Shown: positions 43,437 to 53,071 of the stretch, piece after piece
Layout of the letters: the number at the start of each line of letters is the position of its first letter
How positions within the stretch are numbered: position 1 is the stretch's first letter
NCBI GenBank assembly: GCA_964036045.1
Contig: OZ038379.1
Span: 111,236,611-111,300,610 of the forward strand
Reading direction: 5' to 3'
Source: Eutreptiella sp. 'Long Island Sound 2002'
Lineage: Eukaryota > Euglenozoa > Euglenophyceae > Eutreptiales > Eutreptiaceae
DNA: 64,000 nucleotides
Made by a program: the position numbers and the translations under genes
The notes under the pieces: generated by a model
Database searches by the model: none
What the model saw: only the letters and a program-made list of their open reading frames with translations
Told to the model about the DNA's origin: nothing

Positions 43437-45719
43437 ATCTTCACACCGCGATGGGATCGATTGGTTCAATGGTTGCGAGTTTTGAAAGCGATCAATCCGG
43501 AATATGCCAACGTCGAAATCTTGGAGGTTGCACCACCTGAAAGTGTTGATTTTCCAAATGCCGTATTTGACAATATGTCCATTGGTGATCATCCGGAGGT
43601 GATTGCAGCCGAAAAGCAATCCGGTGCGGACATTGCAGGAGCAAGAAAAGGTGACTTGGATGATGGTGAGGTAATATTGGATGCTGTTATGCTGTCAGAT
43701 GGAGCATTATTGAATCCAGATGGGAATGATGTGCCACAGGTTCTTCAATCTATCAAGGAGATGCTAGCGGACCGTCGTAACAGTATAGTTCGACGAGAAG
43801 AAGTTGCCATGAACGAGTTTGAGGCCAATGACCGCCTTTTGACGTTGTCCTTTCCCTCGTTGTTTATGTTTGGAAGTGGTATCAAGCGGCCATGTGGAGT
43901 TTCGGAAGCGGATACAAGGCACATGTTGTTGCAATATGATAATCGCTTTGCTGAAGCCCGCGACTTTTGTTTGTTGCTCTTTAATCAAAAGTTTCGCCAC
44001 ACAGCGTTGCGAAGCGTCAGGGACGCCATTTATGCCAATCCCAATCGAATGAAGGCATTTGAGACGGCCATCAACACGCCCAATCTTGAGGAAGATTTGA
44101 AGAAGGCGGAAGCAAACCCCCAAGGAAAAGAAGCGCGACACCTTGTGCACACATTCATGCCTTTGTTCCGGACTTGCCATGCAGCGGTGCCCTTCAGCAC
44201 TTCGGAGCGGTATGCCGTGATGGGGAAGATGAATAGTATGATGTTGTTCTTTGGGCCTCCAAGTCTCTTCTACACGGTTGCACCAAATGATATAGACAAT
44301 GAGTTGTCTTTATGTTTGTCGATGGGTGATCGCCAAGCCCGTGTTCCATTGCCGGAGGTTTCGCGGCGATTTGAAGCGTTATCCAAGAACCCTGTGGCCG
44401 CCGCACGCATTTTTGAGCGACAAGTGCGGGCTTTGTTGGAGGTTTTGCTAGATCTTCCGAGTTCCAAGCAAACCAAGAAAGATCGTGCGGTGTGCAACCG
44501 TAAGAAGGGTCTATTTGGTACATGTGTGGCCCATTGCACATGCTACGAGTGCCAAAGCCGAGGCTCTCTCCATTTCCATGGTCTCTTTGGGGGTGGCATT
44601 CCCCCATGGTCGTTGGACATGGTTGTGGGGAATAGCGAGCTTGTGAAAGCTGTGGCCACGGTGTTGGATCAACAAATATGTGCCGCATTGGATGCCCATA
44701 TTCACCAGGATTATGAGCATAGACTAAAGCACAAGGTTGAAGCCCCACGTATGCTAGAGGAGAAGCAACTTTTGCCTCCATTGCCGGATGACCCCCATGG
44801 AGCGGCACGGGAAATTGAAGAGTTTGCCTCAAGGGTCTTTGGACACAGTCAAATCCACAGGTGTCTCATTGCTAGTTGCGGTAAACCACCAGGAGGAAAG
44901 AGCGGGTGCCGTTTTGGGTTGCCTCGTGCAGCAGGAGAAGGGTACAGTGAAACACGGCCACATTTCTTTGTGGCGTATCATACCCCTTCAAGGAGACACA
45001 ACATCCGGATGTATGAGTCGGAAGTAGAATTCGATGCCAATGATGAAAAAGGAAGCTGTGTTCTCGTCATATGGGAGTTGCGGCGGCCACATCCTTGTGA
45101 TGGACGTGTGGTTGAAACCAACAAACTCTTGGCCTACCTGTATGCTAGCAACACGAATGTGCAATTCCTTGGAGGTGAGGACGTGCTAGTTGCTGTGGCC
45201 AAATACGTTGTTGGTTACTGTAGCAAGAATCCGGTAAGGATTGCCAATGTGTTGAGCACAATTCGTCAAGTGACTCGTGAGGTGGACAAAATGGACACCA
45301 CGGAGTTTGCACAACCCGGAGAGAAGGAAGCCTTGTTGCTAAAGCGCATCATCAACTCGTTGGACAAGAAGGTGGAATTTAGTGCGCAAATGGCAGCCGT
45401 CTCCTTGTTGGGATATCCCTCATGTCATTGCTCTCACAAATTTGCCGTTGTGCATCCTTGGAGCACTGTAGCCACCATTCCTAGTTTATTTAGTGGAATG
45501 TTGGAAGATGGAGGCGGGGAGAGTACAAGTGACGATGAACATCATGCAGACATGCACAATATTTGTGTAGACGCACCATCCATTTCGTCATGTGGCTCAG
45601 ATGTGGTAGATGATGATCCCAAGGATGACCAAGAAGACAACAATACTCTTGTGGAACACCTGAACTCTCTGACAATGGATGTGGCGCAATCCGATGCGGA
45701 TGCAACATGCCGAGCGTAA
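43437..45719 (+). CDS. RepHel part 3: HUH rolling-circle replicase (Helitron Rep)
   Basis: A frame of about 760 codons begins in phase with parts 1 and 2 (LKAINPEYANVEILE is the typical Helitron entry). Residue numbers count from the GTG at 43461. The metal-binding HUH motif is SLHFHGLFGG (His371 and His373). The two-tyrosine motif is KYVVGYCSKNP (Tyr582 and Tyr586), four residues apart as in Helitron Rep. Between them lies CRFGLPRAAGEGYSETRPHF, corresponding to the C..R.gfP block. In known Helitrons the first Tyr nicks the donor and the second the target strand. It ends in TAA at 45717-45719 with a Ser/Asp-rich stretch, and the helicase follows in the same frame. Catalytic residues are intact, so this part could be functional if the stops are bypassed or artefactual. 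Confidence 0.9.
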   Translation: MFTPRWDRLVQWLRVLKAINPEYANVEILEVAPPESVDFPNAVFDNMSIGDHPEVIAAEKQSGADIAGARKGDLDDGEVILDAVMLSDGALLNPDGNDVPQVLQSIKEMLADRRNSIVRREEVAMNEFEANDRLLTLSFPSLFMFGSGIKRPCGVSEADTRHMLLQYDNRFAEARDFCLLLFNQKFRHTALRSVRDAIYANPNRMKAFETAINTPNLEEDLKKAEANPQGKEARHLVHTFMPLFRTCHAAVPFSTSERYAVMGKMNSMMLFFGPPSLFYTVAPNDIDNELSLCLSMGDRQARVPLPEVSRRFEALSKNPVAAARIFERQVRALLEVLLDLPSSKQTKKDRAVCNRKKGLFGTCVAHCTCYECQSRGSLHFHGLFGGGIPPWSLDMVVGNSELVKAVATVLDQQICAALDAHIHQDYEHRLKHKVEAPRMLEEKQLLPPLPDDPHGAAREIEEFASRVFGHSQIHRCLIASCGKPPGGKSGCRFGLPRAAGEGYSETRPHFFVAYHTPSRRHNIRMYESEVEFDANDEKGSCVLVIWELRRPHPCDGRVVETNKLLAYLYASNTNVQFLGGEDVLVAVAKYVVGYCSKNPVRIANVLSTIRQVTREVDKMDTTEFAQPGEKEALLLKRIINSLDKKVEFSAQMAAVSLLGYPSCHCSHKFAVVHPWSTVATIPSLFSGMLEDGGGESTSDDEHHADMHNICVDAPSISSCGSDVVDDDPKDDQEDNNTLVEHLNSLTMDVAQSDADATCRA

Positions 45720-48698
45720 TTTTACACAGTGGGTGAAGTATTGGAAGTCAGGCAAATTGCTGTCACGCCCGCCATCAATTATGCTTGTCGTGGGAAGCGG
45801 CTTAGGGCCCTTTGCGCTCTTGAGTATTATTGTCTCATCAAAGTAGAGCAACGGCGTGCAACAGACCCTATTGAAGTTACCGATGGAGTCAATGATGGAC
45901 GCCCCGAAAATGCCATGTTTGATTTCCATCCCCGGCATGTGCTTGATGATAGCAATTACGTGCAATACCTAGTGTCACAATCTAGGTGCCCTATCTTGGC
46001 AGGGAAGCGCATGCCCGTGTGGCCCGGTGTGGATGGTAGTGCTCGCACAAGGAAGGCATGGGCCAAGTTTGTCATGTGCAATTTTGTTCCTTGGGATATC
46101 GAAGTACCGCCCCAAATCACTTGGAACAATTACTTGCAATGGGAGGAACATTGCAAGACCGCACATGCAAGCTACTTGGAGCGCAGTCGGCATTTCATGG
46201 TTGTCCGGTTGAAGAAGATTGGGCACTATGATCGCTTGCGAAAGTCATTGACGGATGACATTCGAAAGCGTTGTAGGAAGATTCGGGGTGTGAGGCACCC
46301 GTTGGATGTTGATTTCAACGCGGGTAAGGAGATGGCGGAGCCGAAGGAAACGAGAACGGAGGTGAAAGATACCAGGTTCGCCGAAGCGGTGCAAGATATG
46401 CAAGAAGCAATTCAAAGAGCCCAAAACGCAAATAAAAGAGGACGTTCGGCTTCAAGTGAGGAGTTTGATATTCTCAAAGAAGCCTTGAATTTGCAATTGG
46501 GGCTGGCACCGGCAATGAGTCATGCCTCAGGGGAAAAAGAAAGAAAATTTCTTTATGCTTTGGCAGATGATGATCATTGCCCACATGGAGATGATATTTA
46601 CTCCCATGCCCAAAGAGTATTCGATGATATCAAGGCTGAGAAGGAGTCACCGGAGACAGATGTTTCTTCCACATGTGCTGGTCACACCACATCAACAGGA
46701 AGTCCGGATCAAGAAGAGATCATCGACAGGATCACAAATTACGTCAGGTTAGAGGCCACGTGCGACTCATCCGCAAAGCCAATTGCACCTTTAGTCTTCC
46801 TACATGCTGGCGGAGGAACGGGAAAGAGTTGGGTGGCACGGGAAATCCATGCAAGATTACGACAAAGTTTTGGTTGGAACGTTGTGCGATTTGTTGCTCC
46901 ATCGGGAATCGCCGCAAGTAATCTGGCAAAGGGATCTACCATCCATCGTGCATTGGGGCTTGCTGTTTTTGATGGAGACAGTGAAACGCTACAATGGGAG
47001 AGCGACAAAGCAAAGTTGCACCGCTTGCGTAAACTTTTTGAAGGTTGCAAAGTGTTGATAGTGCATGAAGTCTCAATGGTTGGTTGTCGCATGCTACGGG
47101 ATATTCACAGCCGCCTTTGTGAGATCATGCAATGCCAGGATAAACCATTTGGTGGTATGTGTGTGGTATTGATGGGTGATTTAGTGCAATTAATGCCTGT
47201 TGGTCAAGCGGAATTGTTTGGATCCGTAAAAGTCCAAGTTGGTGGGCAAAACTTGAATGATGTATTTGGCCGGGAATTGTTCCAAAAGTTTGATGAGGTG
47301 AGTCTCGTAAAACAACATAGAGCCACGGATCCACAATATGGTGCATCGGTATCCGCCTTCCGTGAGTGGACCACTAGTGCTCTGCAAACATGCATGGAAT
47401 TCTTGGATACCATCGTGGAAATCGCCCCAGAGGAATTCAAGGACCCTACCTGGCAAAAAACCACAATCGTTAGCACCGATCAAAAGACCGTGCACGCTGT
47501 GAATGAAGTCATGTTTCAACGATTTGCTATTGCTCGAGGATTCCCCATTATAGCTTGGAGGTTGCCAATGGTTGACAAGTATGAAAAGAAGTTTGGACAC
47601 AATTCAAATTTCATATATGACACGGTGAAAGACATGACCGCATACTTTGTCCCACAAGCACCTTGTTGCCTCACAAGCAATTTAAGACCAGAGAAAGGAT
47701 TGTCCAACGGCACCCAAGGACGGTTGCATAGCATTGTCCTGCATGCCGATGAAGCGCAAAGTAGAACGCAAGCGATCCGTGATGCGCGTGCTGGTACTGT
47801 AGTGATGCTGGAGTTCCCACCATCTTGTGTCACCATTGCCATTGATGCTTTGGCCTTGAGTACAGGTGGAATGCAACATGAGGATGCAACAAAGGTCGTT
47901 GTTCCTCTCATGCAAGTGCAACGCAAGATCAACATTCATCGGTACATTGCTGTGCGCACCAAAGGCGGTGGGTCTTTGTACACTCACGCACGTCCCTTCC
48001 GATTGACCTTTGGATCGACATATCATGGGGTGCAATGCAGGTCAATGGATAAAATCATCTTGGTCGTGGATGACAAGGGCCTACCTGCGTTGACGTACAA
48101 CGCCTTCTACGTGGGCATTAGCCGGGTTCGCACAGGTGATGGTCTTCGTGTTATTCGGTTGCGGAACCATGAAGAGGCACCGGAAGATTGGCGGGGTCGA
48201 TTGAAGTCACTTGTTCCCAAAGTCATGGTTGTTCGATATATGTTGAAAACAAGCTATGAGAATGCTCACAACTTTTTGAAGGCCGTGTACCGTGAATGGG
48301 ATATTGACTACGACATGAGAGGCCACGACAAGAGAATCCGTCATGGGGTTCCAAGAAGTCCCCTAAAAAAGGAACATTTCGTTGCGGCAGGTAATGTGGT
48401 CGGGTGTTTACCACTCCACATCATCGGCGACTGCATGAAGCAAATTGCAAACATGATCCCAGCGATGCTGTCCAAGAAGAGAATGTACAACATGCTTCCA
48501 TCGTCCAGCCCCACTCCAGTGGCAAACGACCAATCAATACACCATCTCCAGCAGCCCGCAAAAGGCAATGTACGGGTACGGATATACAAGCCCGTGAAAG
48601 ACAAGAAATGGAAGGGGATATCATTGACACTGTGCTACAACCCGCATTGGATGAAGACACTTTCATCAACGCCTCTTCTGAAGCACGAACGCTGCTAG
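45720..48698 (+). CDS. RepHel part 4: PIF1-like superfamily 1 helicase
   Basis: The part has 989 residues counted from a GTG at 45729, in phase with Rep. The region up to ~300 is the Rep-helicase connector (ALCALEYYCLIKVEQR). Motif I is HAGGGTGKS (about 358-366), Ia VRFVAPSGIAASNL, III MGDLVQLMPVGQ, later SLVKQHRATD (motif IV-like), and motif VI FYVGISRVRTGDGLRV. Motif II reads VLIVHEVSM: codon 446 (47064-47066) is CAT, where PIF1/RecD proteins have the Mg-coordinating Asp of DE. If real, that change should abolish ATP hydrolysis. The C-terminal ~100 residues past motif VI are specific to this element. The 5' flanking stop (TAA) separates it from Rep, which is fused to the helicase in ordinary Helitrons. 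Confidence 0.9.
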   Translation, partial: FYTVGEVLEVRQIAVTPAINYACRGKRLRALCALEYYCLIKVEQRRATDPIEVTDGVNDGRPENAMFDFHPRHVLDDSNYVQYLVSQSRCPILAGKRMPVWPGVDGSARTRKAWAKFVMCNFVPWDIEVPPQITWNNYLQWEEHCKTAHASYLERSRHFMVVRLKKIGHYDRLRKSLTDDIRKRCRKIRGVRHPLDVDFNAGKEMAEPKETRTEVKDTRFAEAVQDMQEAIQRAQNANKRGRSASSEEFDILKEALNLQLGLAPAMSHASGEKERKFLYALADDDHCPHGDDIYSHAQRVFDDIKAEKESPETDVSSTCAGHTTSTGSPDQEEIIDRITNYVRLEATCDSSAKPIAPLVFLHAGGGTGKSWVAREIHARLRQSFGWNVVRFVAPSGIAASNLAKGSTIHRALGLAVFDGDSETLQWESDKAKLHRLRKLFEGCKVLIVHEVSMVGCRMLRDIHSRLCEIMQCQDKPFGGMCVVLMGDLVQLMPVGQAELFGSVKVQVGGQNLNDVFGRELFQKFDEVSLVKQHRATDPQYGASVSAFREWTTSALQTCMEFLDTIVEIAPEEFKDPTWQKTTIVSTDQKTVHAVNEVMFQRFAIARGFPIIAWRLPMVDKYEKKFGHNSNFIYDTVKDMTAYFVPQAPCCLTSNLRPEKGLSNGTQGRLHSIVLHADEAQSRTQAIRDARAGTVVMLEFPPSCVTIAIDALALSTGGMQHEDATKVVVPLMQVQRKINIHRYIAVRTKGGGSLYTHARPFRLTFGSTYHGVQCRSMDKIILVVDDKGLPALTYNAFYVGISRVRTGDGLRVIRLRNHEEAPEDWRGRLKSLVPKVMVVRYMLKTSYENAHNFLKAVYREWDIDYDMRGHDKRIRHGVPRSPLKKEHFVAAGNVVGCLPLHIIGDCMKQIANMIPAMLSKKRMYNMLPSSSPTPVANDQSIHHLQQPAKGNVRVRIYKPVKDKKWKGISLTLCYNPHWMKTLSSTPLLKHERC

Positions 48699-48933
48699 AT
48701 GAACGAGGAAAACAAAGACTAGAACGGAAAGGAAAGCAACATGTACGTGACTATGAAATCTCACCCACCGCACCTTCAAAGCGGAGACACCGCTCTTCCG
48801 CATCAACACCGGCAACAACATGCCATGCAACTTCACCTCCCAAAGCCTCCTCACTATCACCACAAACCACCGCACCCCAGCAAGTGCAACGCCCATCCAA
48901 TCATCGTCATCATCTTCTTCTTCCTCCCAATCA
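48404..48933 (+). other. Shifted coding-like frame between helicase and J-domain
   Basis: A +2 frame overlapping the helicase end reads like a charged linker (ARERQEMEGDIIDTVLQPAL, EARTLLDERGKQRLERKGKQ, TAPSKRRHRSSASTPATTCH). It hands over at a TCN microsatellite near 48900 to the J-domain frame. Two indels would give a continuous helicase-linker-J-domain protein. Alternatively it is part of a separate gene whose start is here. Confidence 0.35.
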
Positions 48934-49212
48934 ATGCATAGTCCGCCTACACCTTGGGTTCCATGCCACATTTCCACCGTGCCGGGATCCAAATTGGTTG
49001 AGATTGGATCACTATTGTCGAAGTCCAAGGACAAGGTCACCATGGCTCAAACTCTACTGGGTGCCACAAGTGCTCAAGATGTTCGCAGGCATTACTTGAA
49101 GCTCAGTGTTCAACTGCATCCTGACAAGTCTAAAGACTCTTGGGCCACGGATCGCTTTCAATTGCTTTTGAGGGCATATAATCTCTTGAAGGACAAGTAT
49201 AAATTGCATTGA
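48934..49212 (+). CDS. J-domain (DnaJ-like) protein or C-terminal J-domain of RepHel
   Basis: The 92-residue frame from the ATG at 48934 ends in a J-domain: AQTLLGATSAQDVRRHYLKL, then SVQLHPDKSKDSWATDRFQL and LLRAYNLLKDKYKLH. The diagnostic HPD loop is at 49117-49125, flanked by the expected helix II (RRHYLKLS) and helix III (FQLLLRAYNLL). J-domains stimulate Hsp70 ATPase. In a transposon this could recruit Hsp70 for assembly or disassembly of the Rep complex, which is inference. A Ser tract and PPTPW lie upstream. It may be the end of a longer protein, because the preceding frame is shifted. A hairpin array begins 160 bp after the stop. Confidence 0.7.
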   Translation: MHSPPTPWVPCHISTVPGSKLVEIGSLLSKSKDKVTMAQTLLGATSAQDVRRHYLKLSVQLHPDKSKDSWATDRFQLLLRAYNLLKDKYKLH

Positions 49213-49374
49213 AAAGCTTCGTATGTGCTTCGCCTCAACCGACCGGACTCAAGTAATAGCAATGGCTCTAGCTTCGCAGCCGGTGGTGCCGGCAGCAATA
49301 TAGTCATTTGCCGTTGCTTGCCGAAGGTCGAAGGGTGTTTCACATTTTGGACTTTGTGGGGATGTTCTGAGTGG

Positions 49375-51470
49375 GCAAGTGGGCTTTCCCTTGCTACTCA
49401 AAAAAGCCTTGGCTACAGTCAAGAAGCATGGATTGGACGATTGTACAAGGCGGACTTTGTGAAAGAGGTGCATGTTCAGAGTGCGCAAGTGGGCTTTCCC
49501 TTGCTGCTGAACAAAGCATTGACATGGGGTCAACAAACATGGATATGGCCGTTTTACAAGTTGCACTCTTTTAAAGAAGGGATGTTCAGAGTGGGCAAGT
49601 GGGCTTTCCCTTGCTGCTGAACAAAGCCTTGAAGTGGGGTGGAGAAACATGGATATGGGCTTTTTACAAGTTGCACTCTTTTGAAGAAGGAATGTTCAGA
49701 GTGGGCAAGTGGGCTTTCCCTTGCTGCTGAACAAAGCATTGGCCGGAGTCAAGAAGCATGGATTGGACGATGGTACAAGGTGGATTTTGTGAGAGAGGGG
49801 CATGTTCAGAGTGGGCAAGTGGGCTTTCCCTTGTTGCCGAACAAAGCAATATGGGTATGGGCGTTTTACAAGTTGCACTCTTTTGAAGAAGACATTCAGA
49901 GTGGCCAAGTGGACTTTCCCTTGCTGCTGGACAAAGCATTGACATGGGGTCATGAAATATGGATATGGACGTTTTACAAGTTGCAGTCTTTTGAAAAAGG
50001 GATTGTCCCATTGGGCAAGTGGGCTGTCCCTTGCTGTTGAACAAAGCATTAGCCGAAGTCAAAAAGCCATGAATCGCGGTCAAGAGACATGGATATGGAC
50101 TTTTAACGAGTTGCATTCTTTTGAAGAAGGGATGTTGAGAGTGGGCAAGTGGGCTTTCCCTTGCTGCTGAACAAAGCATTGGCCGGAGTCAAGAAGCATG
50201 GATTGCACGATTGTACAAGGTGCACTTTATAAGAGTGGGGCATGTTCAGAGTGGGCAAGTGGGCTTTCCCTTGCTGCTGAACAAAGCATTGAAGTGGGGT
50301 CAAGAAACATGAATATGGGCGTTTTGCAAGTGGCACTCTTTTGAAGAAGGGATGTTCAGAGTGGGCAAGTGGGCTTTCCCTTGCTGCTGAACAAGCATTG
50401 GCCGGAGTTTAGAGCATGGATGAAACGATTCTACAAGGTGGACTTTGTGGAGAGGGGCATGTTCACAATGGGCAAGTGGGCTTTCCCTTGCTGCTGAACA
50501 AAGCATTGACGTGGGGTCAACAAACATGGATATGGCCGTTTTACAAGTTGCACTCCTTTAGAGAAGGGATGTTCAGAGTGGGCAAGTGGGCTTTCCCTTG
50601 CTGCTGAACAAAGCATTGAAGTGGGGTCAAGAAACATGGAAGTGGGCTTACAAGTTGCACTCTTTTGAAGAAGGAATGTTCAGAGTGGGCAAGTGGGCCT
50701 TCCCTTGCTGCTGAACAAAGCATTGGCCGGAGTCAAGAAGCATGGATTGGACGATTGTACAAGGTGGATTTTGTAAGGGAGGGGCATGTTCAGAGTGGGC
50801 AAGTGGGCTTTCCCTTGTTGCTGAACAAAGCAATATGGATATGGGCGTTTTACAAGTTGCTCTCTTTTGAAGAAGAAATGTTCAGAGTGGGCAAGTGGGC
50901 TTTCCCTTGCTGCTGGACAAAGCATTGACATGGGGTCATGAAATATGGATATGGACGTTTTACAGGTTGCCCTCTTTTGAAGAAGGGATTGTCACATTGG
51001 GCAAGTGGGCTTTCCCTTGCTGTTGAACAAAGCATTAGCCGAAGTCAAAAAGCATTGAACTGCGGTCAAGAGACATGGATATGGACTTTTAACGAGTTGC
51101 ATTCTTTTGAAGAAAGGATGTTCAGAGTGGGCAAGTGGGCTTTCCCTTGCTGCTGAACAAAGCATTGGCCGGAGTCAAGAAGCATGGATTGCACGATTGT
51201 ACAAGGTGCACTTTATAAGAGTGGGGCATGTTCAGAGTGGGCAAGTGGGCTTTCCCTTGCTGCTGAACAAAACATTGAAGTGGGGTCAAGAAACACGAAT
51301 ATGGGCGTTTTACAAGTGGCACTCTTTTGAAGAAGGGATGTTCAGAGTGTGCAAGTGGGCTTTCCCTTGCTGCTGGACAAGCATTGGCCGGAGTTTAGAG
51401 CATGGATTAGACGATTCTACAAGGTGGACTTTGTGGACAGGGGCATGTTCAGCATGGGCAAGTGGGCTTT
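49375..51470 (+). repeat. Array of 20 hairpins in ~110-bp monomers, organised as a 985-bp higher-order repeat
   Basis: Each monomer contains a stem GCAAG/CTTGC around the loop TGGGCTTTCC, followed by TGCTGAACAAAGCATTG and one of a few spacer types (ATGGATTGGACGATTGTAC or ATGGATATGG-CGTTTTACA). Hairpins start near 49375, 49485, 49595, 49705, 49815, 49915, 50015, 50145, 50255, 50365, 50470, 50580, 50686, 50796, 50890, 51000, 51130, 51240, 51350 and 51446. Monomers 2-10 and 11-19 match pairwise at a distance of about 985 bp. A 110-bp period shifts the reading frame each unit, so the recurring frames (VGKWAFPCC) are not coding. Confidence 0.9.
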
Positions 51471-51657
51471 CCCTTGCCGCCGAACAAAACTCGAAAAAGG
51501 GTCGAGAACTTTGGAAGTGCTACTATCCATGTTGAATGTGGTTTGGCGCAACCATCATACTTCATGGGGCACATTTTGGAAGAACCTCATGAACATGCGG
51601 ATGTCTCAACATATTTGGCTTCACCCGAACTTGTGGTTTCATGCCAACGGCACGGAG

Positions 51658-51822
51658 GCTAGAGGCAACGGGTGCTATGCTTTTGGCCGATGGGAAGCGC
51701 CCCCTCCGGTATACAAACAAATCATCGGAGCAGCGTAGCACCTAAGACCGGGGGATTTCCTCTAGTCGGGGGAGTAGAGTTGGGTCATTATGACCTTATG
51801 GGCTGTATCCCGACATTCCGAC
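51658..51822 (+). other. Structured ~155-bp module, copy 1
   Basis: A 10-bp stem GGTGCTATGC/GCGTAGCACC (one G-T pair) encloses a second stem CCGATG/CATCGG. It is followed by hairpins CTCTA/TAGAG, GGTCAT/ATGACC and GGG/CCC and by TCCCGAC, which can also pair with GTCGGG upstream. Copy 2 at 59351-59507 differs at only about 6 of 155 positions, while the sequences just outside are much less similar. It lies immediately after the hairpin array. It is not a tRNA, as there is no T-loop or anticodon arm. A candidate terminus or structured RNA of the element. Confidence 0.75.
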
Positions 51823-53050
51823 TATTTTCAAATTTCCAGGCCATTTGGTCCGACTTTTTCTTTTATTCCGAAAGTAAGTACAAGCACAAACGTCTTCAAG
51901 GCACGACCTTTTAACACTATGGCCTCGCCAAATCTTTTTGGTTCGTAGAACATAGTAGGATTCTCTTGACTTGAATTACTACATGCTTTGAGCGCCAGAT
52001 TGTGCAAGACGAGGCGCTATATAAATATCGTTTGTTGCTCTTTGAAGATCCCGCCCTCGAAGCTCAGCCCCGGCACGACGTAGCGGTTGTGTGGGGCGAA
52101 ACGAGCCAGTGGCCCACAATACCGTCGGACCCAGCGCTCGTTTCACCGGTGTACATCGCCCTGAAGATCCCATGGGTACGACGGCTATCGTACCGAACAA
52201 GTGATGAGGTACTGTACGGTATTGTATGGCGTTGTTGAGTTGTTAAATGCAATCCTTTTGCGATGGGGGATCGTGACATGTTGTTGTTGTTGTTGTTGTT
52301 TGCTTAACTGTAAAAACAACTAACAATCCACACGGAATGCTCTTCGTGTGGCCCCTTGAGTTGGGGATATGGACTCGGGCATGCGGCCCCTTGAGTTGGG
52401 GATACGGACTCACAAACCATGCAATTTGATGTATGGCCCCTTGAGTTGGGGATATGGACTCACAATCCGCATGCCGTTACAACACATGAAATTGAATCTT
52501 TCCACAATTGTGTTACCCAAAGCTGATCATGCAAGATATGTTGCATAGCCAACCCCCCATGAGTGAACCGTTGGAAAAATGACGCACGCACATAGTCACA
52601 AGGCACACATACTCTCATTAGTTGGAAAAAGGTAACATGTAATTGTGCTTCATCCTTGTTTGCAGAAAGGGTGCAGGGAAAGGGGTATGGGAAGTAGGGG
52701 AAGTATGCATATGGTAGAAGTGGGTTGCGCGCAAACCCCCCACCCCCAACTTTGGAAGTACCCCCCCCATGTCGGTCCCCTAGCCATTTCAAACATTACC
52801 ACTCCCCTCCACAATTCCCGCCCACCCTCATAGACATTTAACAAATAGGTTGAGCTAACGTTGCACCAAAACCGGTTCTCCTACCCCCCGGATTTCTTGA
52901 CCACGCAATGGTGTGGTTTGGCAACCATTTTCGTGCTCCACCTCCAAATTTTATCCGGCTACTGTCATCATTGATATCATTGATGCGTTGGTTTACGGAT
53001 TCTTTTGTGTAGTTTCTTTCCTGTCTCTCCACATGGTTTTGTTGTAACAG
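51823..53050. other. Intergenic stretch with SINE/MITE-like tail and short repeats
   Basis: Near 51985-52030 CTTTGAGCGCC is followed by AGGCGCTATATAAAT, a combination common at the 3' ends of SINE/MITE families in other eukaryotes. Three copies of GGCCCCTTGAGTTGGGGATA lie at about 52349, 52385 and 52435, each able to form a CCCC/GGGG hairpin. A pyrimidine-rich acceptor (TTGTTGTAACAG) at 53050 precedes the dioxygenase ATG, so a 5' untranslated exon is possible. No gene is seen. Confidence 0.45.
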
Positions 53051-53071
53051 ATTACTTTACCCCACTACACA

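Noticed and set aside
49375-51470. CRISPR-like or coding tandem array
   Set aside because: Spacers repeat and form a 985-bp higher-order unit. The 110-bp period shifts the frame at every monomer, so neither CRISPR nor a repeat protein fits.
49225-51738. Short frames ending in KWAFPCC
   Set aside because: They recur because of the hairpin monomer and change frame from unit to unit.
51658-51740. tRNA or tRNA-derived SINE
   Set aside because: The 10-bp outer stem and inner stem do not form a cloverleaf, and no T-loop or B-box consensus is present.
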